This document shows positions 1-9,596 of a stretch of DNA of 64,000 bases, piece after piece. Below the pieces are notes generated by a model. It worked only from the letters and a program-made list of their open reading frames with translations. It did not search any database and was not told the DNA's origin. Where the stretch lies: contig NZ_CP060635.1 of the NCBI RefSeq assembly GCF_014337215.1, positions 2,978,501 to 3,042,500 of the forward strand. Direction: 5' to 3'. The translations under genes and the position numbers were made by a program. How positions within the stretch are numbered: position 1 is the stretch's first letter; the number at the start of each line of letters is the position of its first letter. This stretch comes from Wansuia hejianensis. GTDB taxonomy: Bacteria > Bacillota > Clostridia > Lachnospirales > Lachnospiraceae.

Positions 1-3000
1 TCAGCTAAAGTCTTTACCTCGTTCCAGATGCCGGCAGTTTTCTCATCCATGGAGTACTGGGCATAGATGACCGCCCCCGCTTTTTCCCGGATATCGCCGT
101 TGGCCGATGCATTTACGGTAACAGAATTGATAGAGTAATCCCGGTCTGCAGCCGTCAGGTCTCTGTAAGCTTCTGCCCCGTCATTAATTTTCTCAATGTA
201 CTGGAGGCCGATGCTGTTGTCTGTCACTGTTAAATCTTTTACCGGCTTTTCATTCGTTCCGTCAGCATAGCCGTCCAGCTTAAATTCTACATGGTACTCG
301 CTGTTCAGCAGGCTTTCCGCAGCCGTCACAGGACCGTCGGTAAATGTAGTCTCATCATCATCCGCTCTGGCTTCCCGGATCTGCTTATGGATCTGTCCGC
401 CCAGTCCGGTGATAGAATCATCTTTCTTATTGGCAAACACCAAGCAGTTCTGTGTATCATCTTCCGCCTCCGCAGGAGTGTGGAAGGGATATACCGTCAC
501 CACCCGCTCTGTTACGGACAGGTCGCTGTCCAGGGTATAATCTTCCGGCGCGCGTGTCTCCACAATCTTATATTCAGTACCGCCTGCCTCCGCCGGGAGG
601 AAATCGGATACCACGCCTTCAGACGCATTGGTGATGGTCAGCGTCTGCAGCGGCTCCCGGTTCCATCCGTCTGCCTGGGAAGCATCTTTGGCATAGATCT
701 TGAATTCAGCTCCCGTCAGTTTATTTGTGCCGTCCTCGTTGGTCTTCAGAATACGGAGCTTTCCTGCATTTGACGGATCCTCGAAGCTAACCGTCTTATC
801 CAGGACTCCGGTTTTTACCTCTGTCACCAGCGCGCCGGTTTCGATGGTCACCTTTTTCGCTTCATCCGTAATTCCATATCCCTGGCTGTTTACAGCATTT
901 TCACCGTCCGCGGTTTCCTTGATCCAGTAATCTCCCGGATCCAGCTCCGTCCATGTGATGATTCCATTTGTATCGGTGGTACCTAGAGAACCTTCAACTT
1001 CATTTTCGCAGTTTTCATCCCGGTACAGCTTATAAGTCGCGCCGGACAGAACCGCTTTTGTCGTTCCGTCTCCGTCCACACCGTATTTCGTCAGTGTTAT
1101 GGTGCCCTTCGGGCTGTTATAGGCCGTCAGCTTCCTGGTCACTCCGGCTTCAATGGAAAATTCCATGGGTTTCTCCAACAGTGAGAAGGTAATGACCTTC
1201 TGTGTGCTGGAAGAGTCCGTATAGCTGTAGACAGGCGCCGTCACCTCTGTGATCCGGTACTGTCCCGGCTCCAGATAGCCGGAAGTATAGGAGGAATCTC
1301 CCTCATGGCTGTTCATAGTGAACGTTGGCTGATCCGGATTGTACACTTCCCATGTGTCGCCATTGAATTTTTCCAGTTTAAATACTGCACCGGACAGCTG
1401 AGTCAGATCGCCGGCAGCCTCTGTTTCCGATCCATCGTACTTATACAGCGTGAAACGTCCCTTTGCCGGATGATTGGTAATGATATCATCTTCCAGGGTA
1501 CTTCCATCGGCTGCGTAAACCGTCTTTGTTTCCGTATTGTTGGTGATCTGTACCCAATAGCTGGGCGCCTGGGCATAGCCCTCCGGAACCTTGGACTCTG
1601 CCAGCTCATACCATCCAGCCTCCAGTCCCTTACTGGAAGCCAGGCCCTGGCTGTCAGTAGTTATCTCCGCGGCTGCCTGGGCATCCGCGCTGTGGACCTC
1701 CCCACAGTTCTCAACTTTATAAAGCGAGAAGGTAACTCCGCTCAAATCAACGGAAACCTGCGCCGTATCATCAATCCCCTGCCAGGAACCCTGCTTATGG
1801 ATTGTCACAGTCCCCAGCTTGTCGTTATACAGAACTCCTCCGTCTTTCTCAAAGGTAAACTCTGTCTGATCCCGGCTATAGGCCACCGTGATCTCATAGA
1901 TCTCCGTATTCACGTCATATCCTGCGGGCGCTGCAAGCTCCCTCACATAAAAGGTCTGTGCAATCTGCGCAAATCTCAGGTTAGTAAATCTGACACGACC
2001 GCTGCTGTCGGTATTCTGCACATCAACAGCGTCTGCTTCTGCGCCTCCCTTTGCCTTGTCTTCGTCATCATACAGAGCGATCTTCGCTCCCGGCAGAACG
2101 TTGTCCGTCCCGGTAACCTTCTTGTTCACCGTAATAGAAAACAGCTTTGTATTCGTGATATCACTGCCTGCCGCCGTAACCGCATTAGAGGTTACCATGT
2201 AGGGGCCTGTCACAGCATGTTCCACATCAACGGCATAGCCGTCCGGGGCAGTGATTTCCTTCAGATAGTAAGCTCCCGCAGGAAGTAACGGTGAAGTGCC
2301 TGTTCCTTCAGCCTCTGTCGTAACAGATGCGTTAGCGCCTCTGATATCCTTAGCTCTGTCCATACAGCCTTCATCCGTGTAAATTTCAAAGACTGCGCCC
2401 CCGAGTCCGCTGCCGTCATTGGCATCGGTTTTCCACACCTGGAATTTTCCGTAGGCGGTATCATTTTCAAACCGTCTGCTGTCTCCATCCGCGTCATCCA
2501 GCGCCACACTTTCTCCGGCTCCGATCACAACCGTGCGGACAGCTTCGGATAATGTATATTTCCCGTCGCCGGCCTCCGTCCCGGATTTTGTACCAGTCTC
2601 CTTCAGATAATAGGTGCCTGCGTCCAGATTCGTCCATGTGCAGATCCCGCTTCCATTGGTAGTCCTGGAGGATACCTTGGACTCTTCAGCACAGCTGCTG
2701 TCTGTGTAGAGAGTGAATTCCACACCCTGAAGATTGCTGTCATAAACGCCGCCGTCAAACATACCAACCTTTAGCAGCTTCAGCGAACCCTGCTTAACAT
2801 TCGTCAGCACAAGCGGCTGATCCAGTCCGGCTTCTGTGGAAGGTACGTCATTTCCTGCAACAGAGCCTGTGATTTTTCCTCCTTCAATGCTAAAGGCCAA
2901 CGGATGATCTTCTCCGTACTGAATGGTATATCCCGATGCTGCCGTTTCCACAAGCTTATAATTGCCCGCCGGCAGGAAACCTGATTCATAGATTCCCGTC

Positions 3001-6000
3001 CCTGTCTTGGGAGCCGTGATTTCATCGCCTGCCTGTTCCCAGCTCTGGCCGTCTGCCGCCTGGCGGTACAGCTTAAACTTCACATCTGTCCCTGTTATTA
3101 ATTTCCCGTTCTGGTCCACCTTCTTGAAAATAAACTTTCCATAGACCGCCGGATTATTAAATACTGCCTCCGACGCCGTTTTCCCGGCTTCAACCTCTAT
3201 CACCCGATAGGTATCTTTCACATCAGACGGCATGCTAACCGGACTGTCTGCCGGCAGGTCAGCTTCTGTCTCTTCTACAATATAGAACCCGGCCTCAAGA
3301 AGCACCGACGTATAGATTCCGTCGCTTCCTGTAGTTCCCGAAGCGAGGGGCGTCTCAGATGCCTTGGTGTACTTTGTTCCATCGGAAGACTCATAGCTTC
3401 CGCCGGCATCCTCAACCGCCTGATATACCTTGAAGCCCATACCGGCCACGGTATACGTCTCACCGTTAAGCTCTGTCACCTTTTTCACGGTAAGCCTTCC
3501 CAGCTTGTAGTCCACCACCTGAAGCGCCGATGTAAATCCGCTGCCGTCATCCTTGACGACAACCGTATAAGCCGTATAACCCAAGGCATAACCTTCCGGC
3601 GCGACCGCTTCAACAATATAATAGGTATTTCCCGGCTGAAGGGACTCGAACTCGAACTGGCCGTTAGAGCCGGACACACTGGATACCTCTGCTATTCCAT
3701 GCTGCTGCAGGAACGCTTCCGCCTTCAGATCCTTTGCCAGCTGCATCCTGTTATCTACATTTACAGCCAGGTTCAGACTCTTAAGGTAAGAAATAAAGCT
3801 TCCGGCAGAAGTGCTGTCCTCAAACGCAGCAAATACAGCCCCTTTCAGGGTGGCGCCGGTATCGGAAACCTTCGTTCCCGGACCTGTCATCTGATAGTTC
3901 AGGAAATCCGTGCCCGTCTCTTTCCCCTCAGTAACCGTAATCGGTCCGCTCCATTCTCCGCCATACGGATACCATGTGCCGCCGTATTGCTGATTTACCT
4001 TCGTCAGGTCAACTTCCTTAATATAGTAGGTTCCCGCCTCAATATCAATGGACAGAGCCGAACCGGTTCCGTGTGTGCCCGATTCCATAATATAGCCTCT
4101 GTCGTCTGTGGAAGCAGTTACCTGAACCTTCACTACCCACGCTCCGTCCGGAGCCTGTACCGCGCCTACAGTGCCCTCATCACAGGTCTTATAAACTTCA
4201 AACTGGGCGCCGTCCAGCAGACGGTTCTGATTGTTATAATCCCTCTTATTAATGCGAAGCTTTCCTTTATCCGTATAATTCTTAACAGGTATTTCATTGT
4301 CATTCCCCGCGGTCTGGCCCGGCGTGATCTCACAGGACCCGACCACCCATACGGTCTCTCCGCCGATCGTCAAAGATACGGCATCTGTACCGGCATGGTA
4401 ATCCTCCGGGAAGGAAGCTTCTACGATCCAGTAATCCCCTGCATCCAAAAGCCTGGAAACGCCCGTAGCTGATGAAGTGAGATTGATCACATCTGCCGGA
4501 GATTCATAATTCTCTGAGGTGATATCTGCAGCAGGATTCTCACCCGTTTTTTTGTATAGGCGGATGACCGCTCCGGTCAGATCATACTCCACAGTCTGGC
4601 CTTCCTGGCCTGTCAGGCCAAAGGACGCATATTTGTGGAATCTCACCTGTCCCTTGGGAGCATTGGTAAGCGCACTGTCTCCCGTCAGGCTGGTAGTCTT
4701 ACCGGCTTCGATAGAGAACGGAACAGGAACCGCATCCAGCGTATAGTTTCCGTTGACCTCTGTCTCCACCAATACATAATCTCCCGCCTCCAACCAACCG
4801 GTTGCAGCATACTGGCCGCTCTTACCTGTTGTGGTTATGGTACCCAGAGCTTCTCCCTCCGGCTGGCCGCTGCCGTCATTCCTATAGATTGCGAAGGTGG
4901 CAGTTATATGGGTATTGCTGTTGGTGCTGGAAACCTTATCCAGTTCCAGTTTACCCTTTGTCGTCACATTGTTGACAACTGTCGTATGGTCGTTGTTATA
5001 GCCGGTCTGGTTGTAGCCGGGCGTCACCTGAACGTGAATATCCGCCACAGGCTCATAGCCTTCAGGAACAGTTTCCTGAAGCAGATAATCACCTGGCTCC
5101 AGATTGTCGAAGACAACGGAAGCTGCTCCGCCGCTCAGTGCAGTTATACCGGAAGCAATCTGGCCCCCGTCCGCCTGCCATTGACCGTCCTCGAATTTCG
5201 CCCTGTAGAGCGTAAAGGTAACGCCTGCCATCGGCAGCGTGCCCTGGCTTCCCGCATCCATATTAGTAGTCTTTTGGACGATAATCTTTCCGAGGCGGTC
5301 GTTCCTGAAATCGACCGACACGCGCATATTGGCGCTGGAGGCCTCTGTCGTCTTAATTGATTTGACTTCAGCGCTCAGCTTATAGCCAGACGGTACGCCG
5401 ACTTCCTTCAAATAATACCATTTTCCAGGCTCCAGCCCTGAGAAGGTACACTGGCCCTTGCTGGTATTCGTTGTTTTCTTTCCTATATAAGTGTCCGAAC
5501 TTTTGTTCAGGTCCGCTTTTTCTTCAGCGGTCAATGTATCCCCGTCATAAGGCCCATAAAGCTCGAAGGATGCTCCGCCCAGAACTCCCGCTGTCACAGA
5601 ATCCTTTTTAGTGACTTCAATGGAGCGTGACTGGTCATTCTCGGCAGTCACTTCCGTCTGATGGTTCGCTTCCACCTCTACCTTTATTATCTCGTCTGAG
5701 AGTACATAGCCATCCGGAGCGCTAACCTCCTTCAGGTAATAAACCGTCTTGCCAGTCTCTGCCGCAGGGACTGTGGTTGTCGCCCTGCCTTCAGTATCCG
5801 TAACCATAAATACTTCCGCACCGCTGCTGTCCGTCAGGGGAGTCTGGCACGTTTCATCCTGGAATACCTGGAACCTGGCCCCTCTCAGCTTCGCATCCGG
5901 ATTAACCCTGTCCGTCTTAGTAAGAATAATCTGGCCGTATATGGCTTTATTTGTCACTTTAAATATATTGTTGCCGTCTGAAAGCTGAACCTTATGCTTT

Positions 6001-8723
6001 GAGGTGTCATTCACCTCATAGCCATCCGGGGCTGTTATTTCTTTATAATAATAGGCGCCGGGAGCCAGATACAGATCTGTAAAACTTCCGTCCGGCTGCC
6101 TGATTCCGCTGACAGAATTTTTCGTCCCGTCCAGATATGTCTCTACTGTGGCTATCGGCGTATCGCTGTCCGGATCGTCATAAATCTCAAAAATTGCGCC
6201 GGCAAGCTGTTCCGTTGTCACTGTCTGGCCGCTGCTGGACTGAATCGTCCCCACCTTATTAATTACCAGCTTTACTTTTTCATCATTTTTAATGATGTAG
6301 GTATTTTCATTTACTGTGTTCGCTGTCACAAGCACAGAGGTCAGTCCATCCCCGATGATCGCGTAGTTCGTGGGCGCCTCAATCTCTTTCAGTATATAAT
6401 ATCCTGCCTCGAGCGCTCTGGAAGTGACCGCTTTTGACCCGCTGACAAGTATATAGTCAGAACCATTCATCTGCACCGGATCGCTTCCCTCTGGAATCTC
6501 CGTCAGCTGGCTGTCATAAGGGCCGTACAGCTCAAACTTCGCTCCTTCCAGATTGACATCTGTCTCCTGGCTGTCTACTTTTAAGAACCGAAACTTACCC
6601 TTGCCTGAAATATTTTCAAAGACAGGGGCCCCGCCAACATTCGAGAGTCCATCCGCATTCGGAAGCCCCACCGGATAGTTGATCTGTCCGCCTTTTACTG
6701 TCACAGTGATCTTCTGGTCATTGACCAGGTAATCACTGTCAGTTACCTTCGTCTCCTGGAGTGTATAGGTTCCCTCCGGAATTCCTTCAAAGAATACTCT
6801 TCCATTTTTATCCGAAACTGCCTCATACACCTTTGAAGTATCCTTCTGATCCGTGAGGACGAAGGCCGTTCCTTTCAGGGATTTGGTTGCACCTTCAGAA
6901 TCCTTGCCGTATTTATAAAATTCTACATTGCCATAGGTATCCGCTGTGTTGGTCACCACAACCTGGTTATTGTGCACTTCTGCCGTCGTCTCATCCGCGC
7001 CGACAGTAACTGTACCATCCTCCGCAAGCGTTATTTTCACCACGTCGTCAGCGTTTTCCAGCCCGTTGCCCTTGACTGTCTCTTTCAGGTAATAGGTGCC
7101 CGGGCTGAGTTGATAAAAGGACACGCTTCCTCCGGAACCTACCTTCTGCTCCGCACCCGCCAGAGAGGTACCTGTATAATTATAGGCAATATTGTTGCAC
7201 TCTTCATCTGTATAAAGAGCAAAGGCTACGGTTCCATAACGGCCTTCGCTGTATTCATATTCTTCTGAGCCAATTTGTACATGCTTCCGGACCGTCAGGT
7301 TCTGGAAGCCGGCCTGATCTGATTTCTCACCCAGGACAATCTCGGCGGTATCACTGTCGGTCTTTTCCGGCTGTCCTAGCAGCGTATATTTGAGATTTGC
7401 CGCGTTCTGCAGCCAGTATTCCTCCGCCGCCGGCACATTAGATGGACTCAGGTACGGCATCTTCGGATACTTCACCGTATATGTATAAGTGGTGTTCACC
7501 GGGGTTCCCGCCCCTATATACGCTCCGTCCTCAGATGCTGTTGCCGTGCGGTTCAATGTGATACTTGTATCTCCGGGAGTATAAGTATAATCCGTCCCCT
7601 GCTGGAGTGTCACCGTGGTTCCGTCACCGCTGCTCATGGATACATCTGTAATCTCTGCCGCCGCGCCGCCCTGGGGATAGCCGATATGCTCTCCATCATC
7701 ATTCATCTGCCCGGAATCCGCCCCGGGAAGCACATCCTGGATCACAATGCCGGACGCCAGCTTCAGGCGTCCCATGCGGTCGGTATCACTGACCTTCCCG
7801 GAACTGTCTGTATTCTGAAGGTTTAGCGTATAGGGAACATAATAATAATCATCGTCAGAGGTCACAGTTCCTACAGATTTGGTGATGTCCCATCCGTCAC
7901 TGGCTCTGACTGTCACCTTCGCTTCCTTGCCGCTGACCAGAGAGCCGGTCACCAGCGTGCCGTCACTGACGCTTCCTGTCAGCGTAGGATTCAGCTGGAT
8001 CTCGGAACCTTCCTCCCACTCAAAATTAGAAGTCTGGAACTTAATCGTAATCCGGCGGCCAGTTCCTGTGGTCAGAGTCGTCTTAAGACCTATATAAAGT
8101 GTATTCCTCCTCACATAGGCCGACTGGACATCCTCACCGGTTACCGACAATCCGCCGATTCCTGCTTCATCGCCCACTACAGATAAGCGGTTAGCAAATG
8201 TCCCATCCAGAGGGATCTGAATCGTAACCGCGGTATAATTGGCTCCGCCCGTCAGGGGCAGAACCGTATATCCCAGTATATAGTCGAAGGTATCACCTGA
8301 CTGTACATCCGCTGTCCGGTTTCCGCTTGTATTGATGGATGCCTCAAATTCAAAGTTCTTATTCTCCTCCGCCGCTGGCGCCGCGTAGCTTTTCAGGCTG
8401 TTCACAGCTGCCGGCCGGGAAGATTGTGTCTCAGAGGCAGCTTCCTGTGCAGGAGTAACCGCCGGTTCCTGTGTAGCCGCAGGCTCTTGCGTGACCGTGG
8501 GTTCCGGCGAAGTTACAGGGTCTGTCACCGGCCCGTCAGAGGGACTCACCGTTGGCGTCGCCGCACCGTTATCTGTTGTATCCTCCGCTGCCGATGACGA
8601 AGCCGATGTCTCCGTTCCGCTTCCAGCAGCATCTGCCATAACCGACAGCACGCTGGAGTTGGAAGTCAGCAGCATCAGCATTGTCAAAAAAACAGCTATT
8701 GTCCGTTTCATTTTACTCTTCAT
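1..8723 (-). CDS. Giant secreted SpaA/Cna_B-repeat surface protein (C-terminus beyond window)
   Basis: The minus-strand frame starting at the ATG at 8721-8723 stays open to the window edge, giving more than 2,900 codons. A GGAGGAAGAGGC ribosome site precedes the start. The N-terminus is a signal peptide (KSKMKR, then a hydrophobic run ending near Val-Met-Ala-Asp), followed by a Thr/Pro/Glu-rich linker with TQEP-type repeats, an N-terminal adhesin-like beta region of about 350 residues, and about 19 tandem Cna_B/SpaA domains. Domains typically begin with strands such as GKLRINKR or YGKFIFKKV and close with YYLKE..AP.GY. This Lys/Glu pattern is that of intramolecular isopeptide-bond domains. 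The protein is probably exported and wall-anchored, but a sortase signal would lie outside the window. It is the last gene of the leftward group next to a BTAD regulator and opposite a pilus-like operon. Confidence 0.92.
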   Translation of the reverse strand, partial: MKSKMKRTIAVFLTMLMLLTSNSSVLSVMADAAGSGTETSASSSAAEDTTDNGAATPTVSPSDGPVTDPVTSPEPTVTQEPAATQEPAVTPAQEAASETQSSRPAAVNSLKSYAAPAAEENKNFEFEASINTSGNRTADVQSGDTFDYILGYTVLPLTGGANYTAVTIQIPLDGTFANRLSVVGDEAGIGGLSVTGEDVQSAYVRRNTLYIGLKTTLTTGTGRRITIKFQTSNFEWEEGSEIQLNPTLTGSVSDGTLVTGSLVSGKEAKVTVRASDGWDITKSVGTVTSDDDYYYVPYTLNLQNTDSSGKVSDTDRMGRLKLASGIVIQDVLPGADSGQMNDDGEHIGYPQGGAAAEITDVSMSSGDGTTVTLQQGTDYTYTPGDTSITLNRTATASEDGAYIGAGTPVNTTYTYTVKYPKMPYLSPSNVPAAEEYWLQNAANLKYTLLGQPEKTDSDTAEIVLGEKSDQAGFQNLTVRKHVQIGSEEYEYSEGRYGTVAFALYTDEECNNIAYNYTGTSLAGAEQKVGSGGSVSFYQLSPGTYYLKETVKGNGLENADDVVKITLAEDGTVTVGADETTAEVHNNQVVVTNTADTYGNVEFYKYGKDSEGATKSLKGTAFVLTDQKDTSKVYEAVSDKNGRVFFEGIPEGTYTLQETKVTDSDYLVNDQKITVTVKGGQINYPVGLPNADGLSNVGGAPVFENISGKGKFRFLKVDSQETDVNLEGAKFELYGPYDSQLTEIPEGSDPVQMNGSDYILVSGSKAVTSRALEAGYYILKEIEAPTNYAIIGDGLTSVLVTANTVNENTYIIKNDEKVKLVINKVGTIQSSSGQTVTTEQLAGAIFEIYDDPDSDTPIATVETYLDGTKNSVSGIRQPDGSFTDLYLAPGAYYYKEITAPDGYEVNDTSKHKVQLSDGNNIFKVTNKAIYGQIILTKTDRVNPDAKLRGARFQVFQDETCQTPLTDSSGAEVFMVTDTEGRATTTVPAAETGKTVYYLKEVSAPDGYVLSDEIIKVEVEANHQTEVTAENDQSRSIEVTKKDSVTAGVLGGASFELYGPYDGDTLTAEEKADLNKSSDTYIGKKTTNTSKGQCTFSGLEPGKWYYLKEVGVPSGYKLSAEVKSIKTTEASSANMRVSVDFRNDRLGKIIVQKTTNMDAGSQGTLPMAGVTFTLYRAKFEDGQWQADGGQIASGITALSGGAASVVFDNLEPGDYLLQETVPEGYEPVADIHVQVTPGYNQTGYNNDHTTVVNNVTTKGKLELDKVSSTNSNTHITATFAIYRNDGSGQPEGEALGTITTTGKSGQYAATGWLEAGDYVLVETEVNGNYTLDAVPVPFSIEAGKTTSLTGDSALTNAPKGQVRFHKYASFGLTGQEGQTVEYDLTGAVIRLYKKTGENPAADITSENYESPADVINLTSSATGVSRLLDAGDYWIVEASFPEDYHAGTDAVSLTIGGETVWVVGSCEITPGQTAGNDNEIPVKNYTDKGKLRINKRDYNNQNRLLDGAQFEVYKTCDEGTVGAVQAPDGAWVVKVQVTASTDDRGYIMESGTHGTGSALSIDIEAGTYYIKEVDLTKVNQQYGGTWYPYGGEWSGPITVTEGKETGTDFLNYQMTGPGTKVSDTGATLKGAVFAAFEDSTSAGSFISYLKSLNLAVNVDNRMQLAKDLKAEAFLQQHGIAEVSSVSGSNGQFEFESLQPGNTYYIVEAVAPEGYALGYTAYTVVVKDDGSGFTSALQVVDYKLGRLTVKKVTELNGETYTVAGMGFKVYQAVEDAGGSYESSDGTKYTKASETPLASGTTGSDGIYTSVLLEAGFYIVEETEADLPADSPVSMPSDVKDTYRVIEVEAGKTASEAVFNNPAVYGKFIFKKVDQNGKLITGTDVKFKLYRQAADGQSWEQAGDEITAPKTGTGIYESGFLPAGNYKLVETAASGYTIQYGEDHPLAFSIEGGKITGSVAGNDVPSTEAGLDQPLVLTNVKQGSLKLLKVGMFDGGVYDSNLQGVEFTLYTDSSCAEESKVSSRTTNGSGICTWTNLDAGTYYLKETGTKSGTEAGDGKYTLSEAVRTVVIGAGESVALDDADGDSRRFENDTAYGKFQVWKTDANDGSGLGGAVFEIYTDEGCMDRAKDIRGANASVTTEAEGTGTSPLLPAGAYYLKEITAPDGYAVDVEHAVTGPYMVTSNAVTAAGSDITNTKLFSITVNKKVTGTDNVLPGAKIALYDDEDKAKGGAEADAVDVQNTDSSGRVRFTNLRFAQIAQTFYVRELAAPAGYDVNTEIYEITVAYSRDQTEFTFEKDGGVLYNDKLGTVTIHKQGSWQGIDDTAQVSVDLSGVTFSLYKVENCGEVHSADAQAAAEITTDSQGLASSKGLEAGWYELAESKVPEGYAQAPSYWVQITNNTETKTVYAADGSTLEDDIITNHPAKGRFTLYKYDGSETEAAGDLTQLSGAVFKLEKFNGDTWEVYNPDQPTFTMNSHEGDSSYTSGYLEPGQYRITEVTAPVYSYTDSSSTQKVITFSLLEKPMEFSIEAGVTRKLTAYNSPKGTITLTKYGVDGDGTTKAVLSGATYKLYRDENCENEVEGSLGTTDTNGIITWTELDPGDYWIKETADGENAVNSQGYGITDEAKKVTIETGALVTEVKTGVLDKTVSFEDPSNAGKLRILKTNEDGTNKLTGAEFKIYAKDASQADGWNREPLQTLTITNASEGVVSDFLPAEAGGTEYKIVETRAPEDYTLDSDLSVTERVVTVYPFHTPAEAEDDTQNCLVFANKKDDSITGLGGQIHKQIREARADDDETTFTDGPVTAAESLLNSEYHVEFKLDGYADGTNEKPVKDLTVTDNSIGLQYIEKINDGAEAYRDLTAADRDYSINSVTVNASANGDIREKAGAVIYAQYSMDEKTAGIWNEVKTLA
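480..7300 (-). repeat. Tandem Cna_B/SpaA domain array inside the giant surface protein
   Basis: Reading the minus strand, about 19 units of 90-130 codons recur. Each has an initial 'x-G-K-h-x-h-x-K' strand, a mid 'G-A-x-F-x-h-Y' segment and a final 'Y-Y-h-x-E' plus 'P-x-G-Y' segment. Examples of the first strand are YGNVEFYKY, GKFRFLKV, GQIILTKT, GKIIVQKT, QGSLKLLKV and KGTITLTKY. Units are divergent at DNA level, which argues for an old array rather than recent slippage. The count comes from manual reading and could be off by one or two. Confidence 0.8.
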
Positions 8724-8786
8724 GCCTCTTCCTCCTATTTTTACCAATCTGAATGCCCTTCAAAACGACAACTGTATAGATACAGG

Positions 8787-9002
8787 TCACTGCCAGTCTT
8801 CTGGTTTCTCCTCTTCAGGCGCCATCGCCTCCATCGCTGAGTCCATCAGCTTCAGCAGCTCCAGGGCGCTGCGGAAAGGAAGGGTCTTTTTCTGCTCCAC
8901 CCAGGTCACGTTGCCCTGCCAGGTGTGATTCTGCTTACATTTAATATCTACGACAAAGGACTGTCCGCCCATTTTCGCGGCTTTGTTCTTGAAATCTGCC
9001 AT
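8787..9002 (-). CDS. Small conserved protein with WQG motif
   Basis: A 71-residue cytoplasmic-looking protein beginning MADFKNKAAKMGG. An in-frame ATG 13 codons further upstream lacks a good ribosome site, whereas AAAGGTAAGG lies just before this ATG. The core is VVDIKCKQNHTWQGNVTW followed by FRSALELLKLMDSAM. The C-terminal half of the neighbouring 148-residue protein (9137-9583) has the same layout (VDI..., W-Q-G, then F-x-S-x-L-x-L-L-x-L), so the two are probably paralogous domains. No signal peptide or membrane segment is visible. I do not know the function. Its position between the giant surface protein and the regulator suggests a role in the same locus. Confidence 0.75.
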   Translation of the reverse strand: MADFKNKAAKMGGQSFVVDIKCKQNHTWQGNVTWVEQKKTLPFRSALELLKLMDSAMEAMAPEEEKPEDWQ

Positions 9003-9136
9003 TCTTATACACCTTACCTTTCTATACTCCAGAGTATACAAAAGAAATCCGGAACCTTATGCAAACTGCTCCACGATTCATAATTTGTCTTCAGTATACT
9101 GCATCTCAGTCACGCAGTGGTCATACAGACGGAGGA

Positions 9137-9583
9137 TTATTTCAATTTTTCCTTTAATATTAAGCCCAGGAGCTGTAAATCACTGGAAAACTTACCGGAT
9201 ACCTCACCCTCACTGTTATATACAAATCCCTGCCAGCTGCTGTGCAGCCTGGTGATGATCTGGATATCCACGGTCTTACACTCTCCCTTCAGCTCCCTGA
9301 TTTCTTCAGATGTGTGATATCTGGGGGGATTCAGGCAAAAGCCGCCGGCAGTTGTGCCGGAGTTCTCCCGAAAGCTCCGGGATCTCCGGGTGGCCTGAGG
9401 CTTCCCGATCTGATCCAGCAGCTGGTCAATCAGGAGCAACAGCCCGGGAGTATCTCCGAAAGAATGAATATCCCGCAGGCCAACCCCTCCTATATAGCCA
9501 GAAACCTCCCCCTTTTCCAGATCCATCTGGTCTATACAGACCCGGAGAAATGTCGGCTGAAATTCCATATTTTTACCATCCAT
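9137..9583 (-). CDS. Small conserved protein with C-terminal WQG domain
   Basis: A 148-residue soluble protein with a strong GAGGAGG site before its ATG, starting 13 bp after the stop of the BTAD regulator gene, so the two are almost certainly co-transcribed. The N-terminal half (FLRVCIDQMDLEKGEVSGYI) looks like a beta-rich fold. The C-terminal half (VDIQIITRLHSSWQGFVY, then FSSDLQLLGLILKEKL) matches the pattern of the 71-residue neighbour. No catalytic motif, signal peptide or membrane span is seen. Function is unknown; co-regulation with the surface locus is inferred from position. Confidence 0.75.
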   Translation of the reverse strand: MDGKNMEFQPTFLRVCIDQMDLEKGEVSGYIGGVGLRDIHSFGDTPGLLLLIDQLLDQIGKPQATRRSRSFRENSGTTAGGFCLNPPRYHTSEEIRELKGECKTVDIQIITRLHSSWQGFVYNSEGEVSGKFSSDLQLLGLILKEKLK

Positions 9584-9596
9584 GGCTGACCCTCCT

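Noticed and set aside
1305..2288. Long plus-strand open frames (up to 327 codons) across 0.3-8.1 kb
   Set aside because: They lie antisense to the giant Cna_B frame, have no ribosome sites and translate to Arg/Cys/Ile-rich sequence without domains; they arise from the base bias of the real minus-strand gene.
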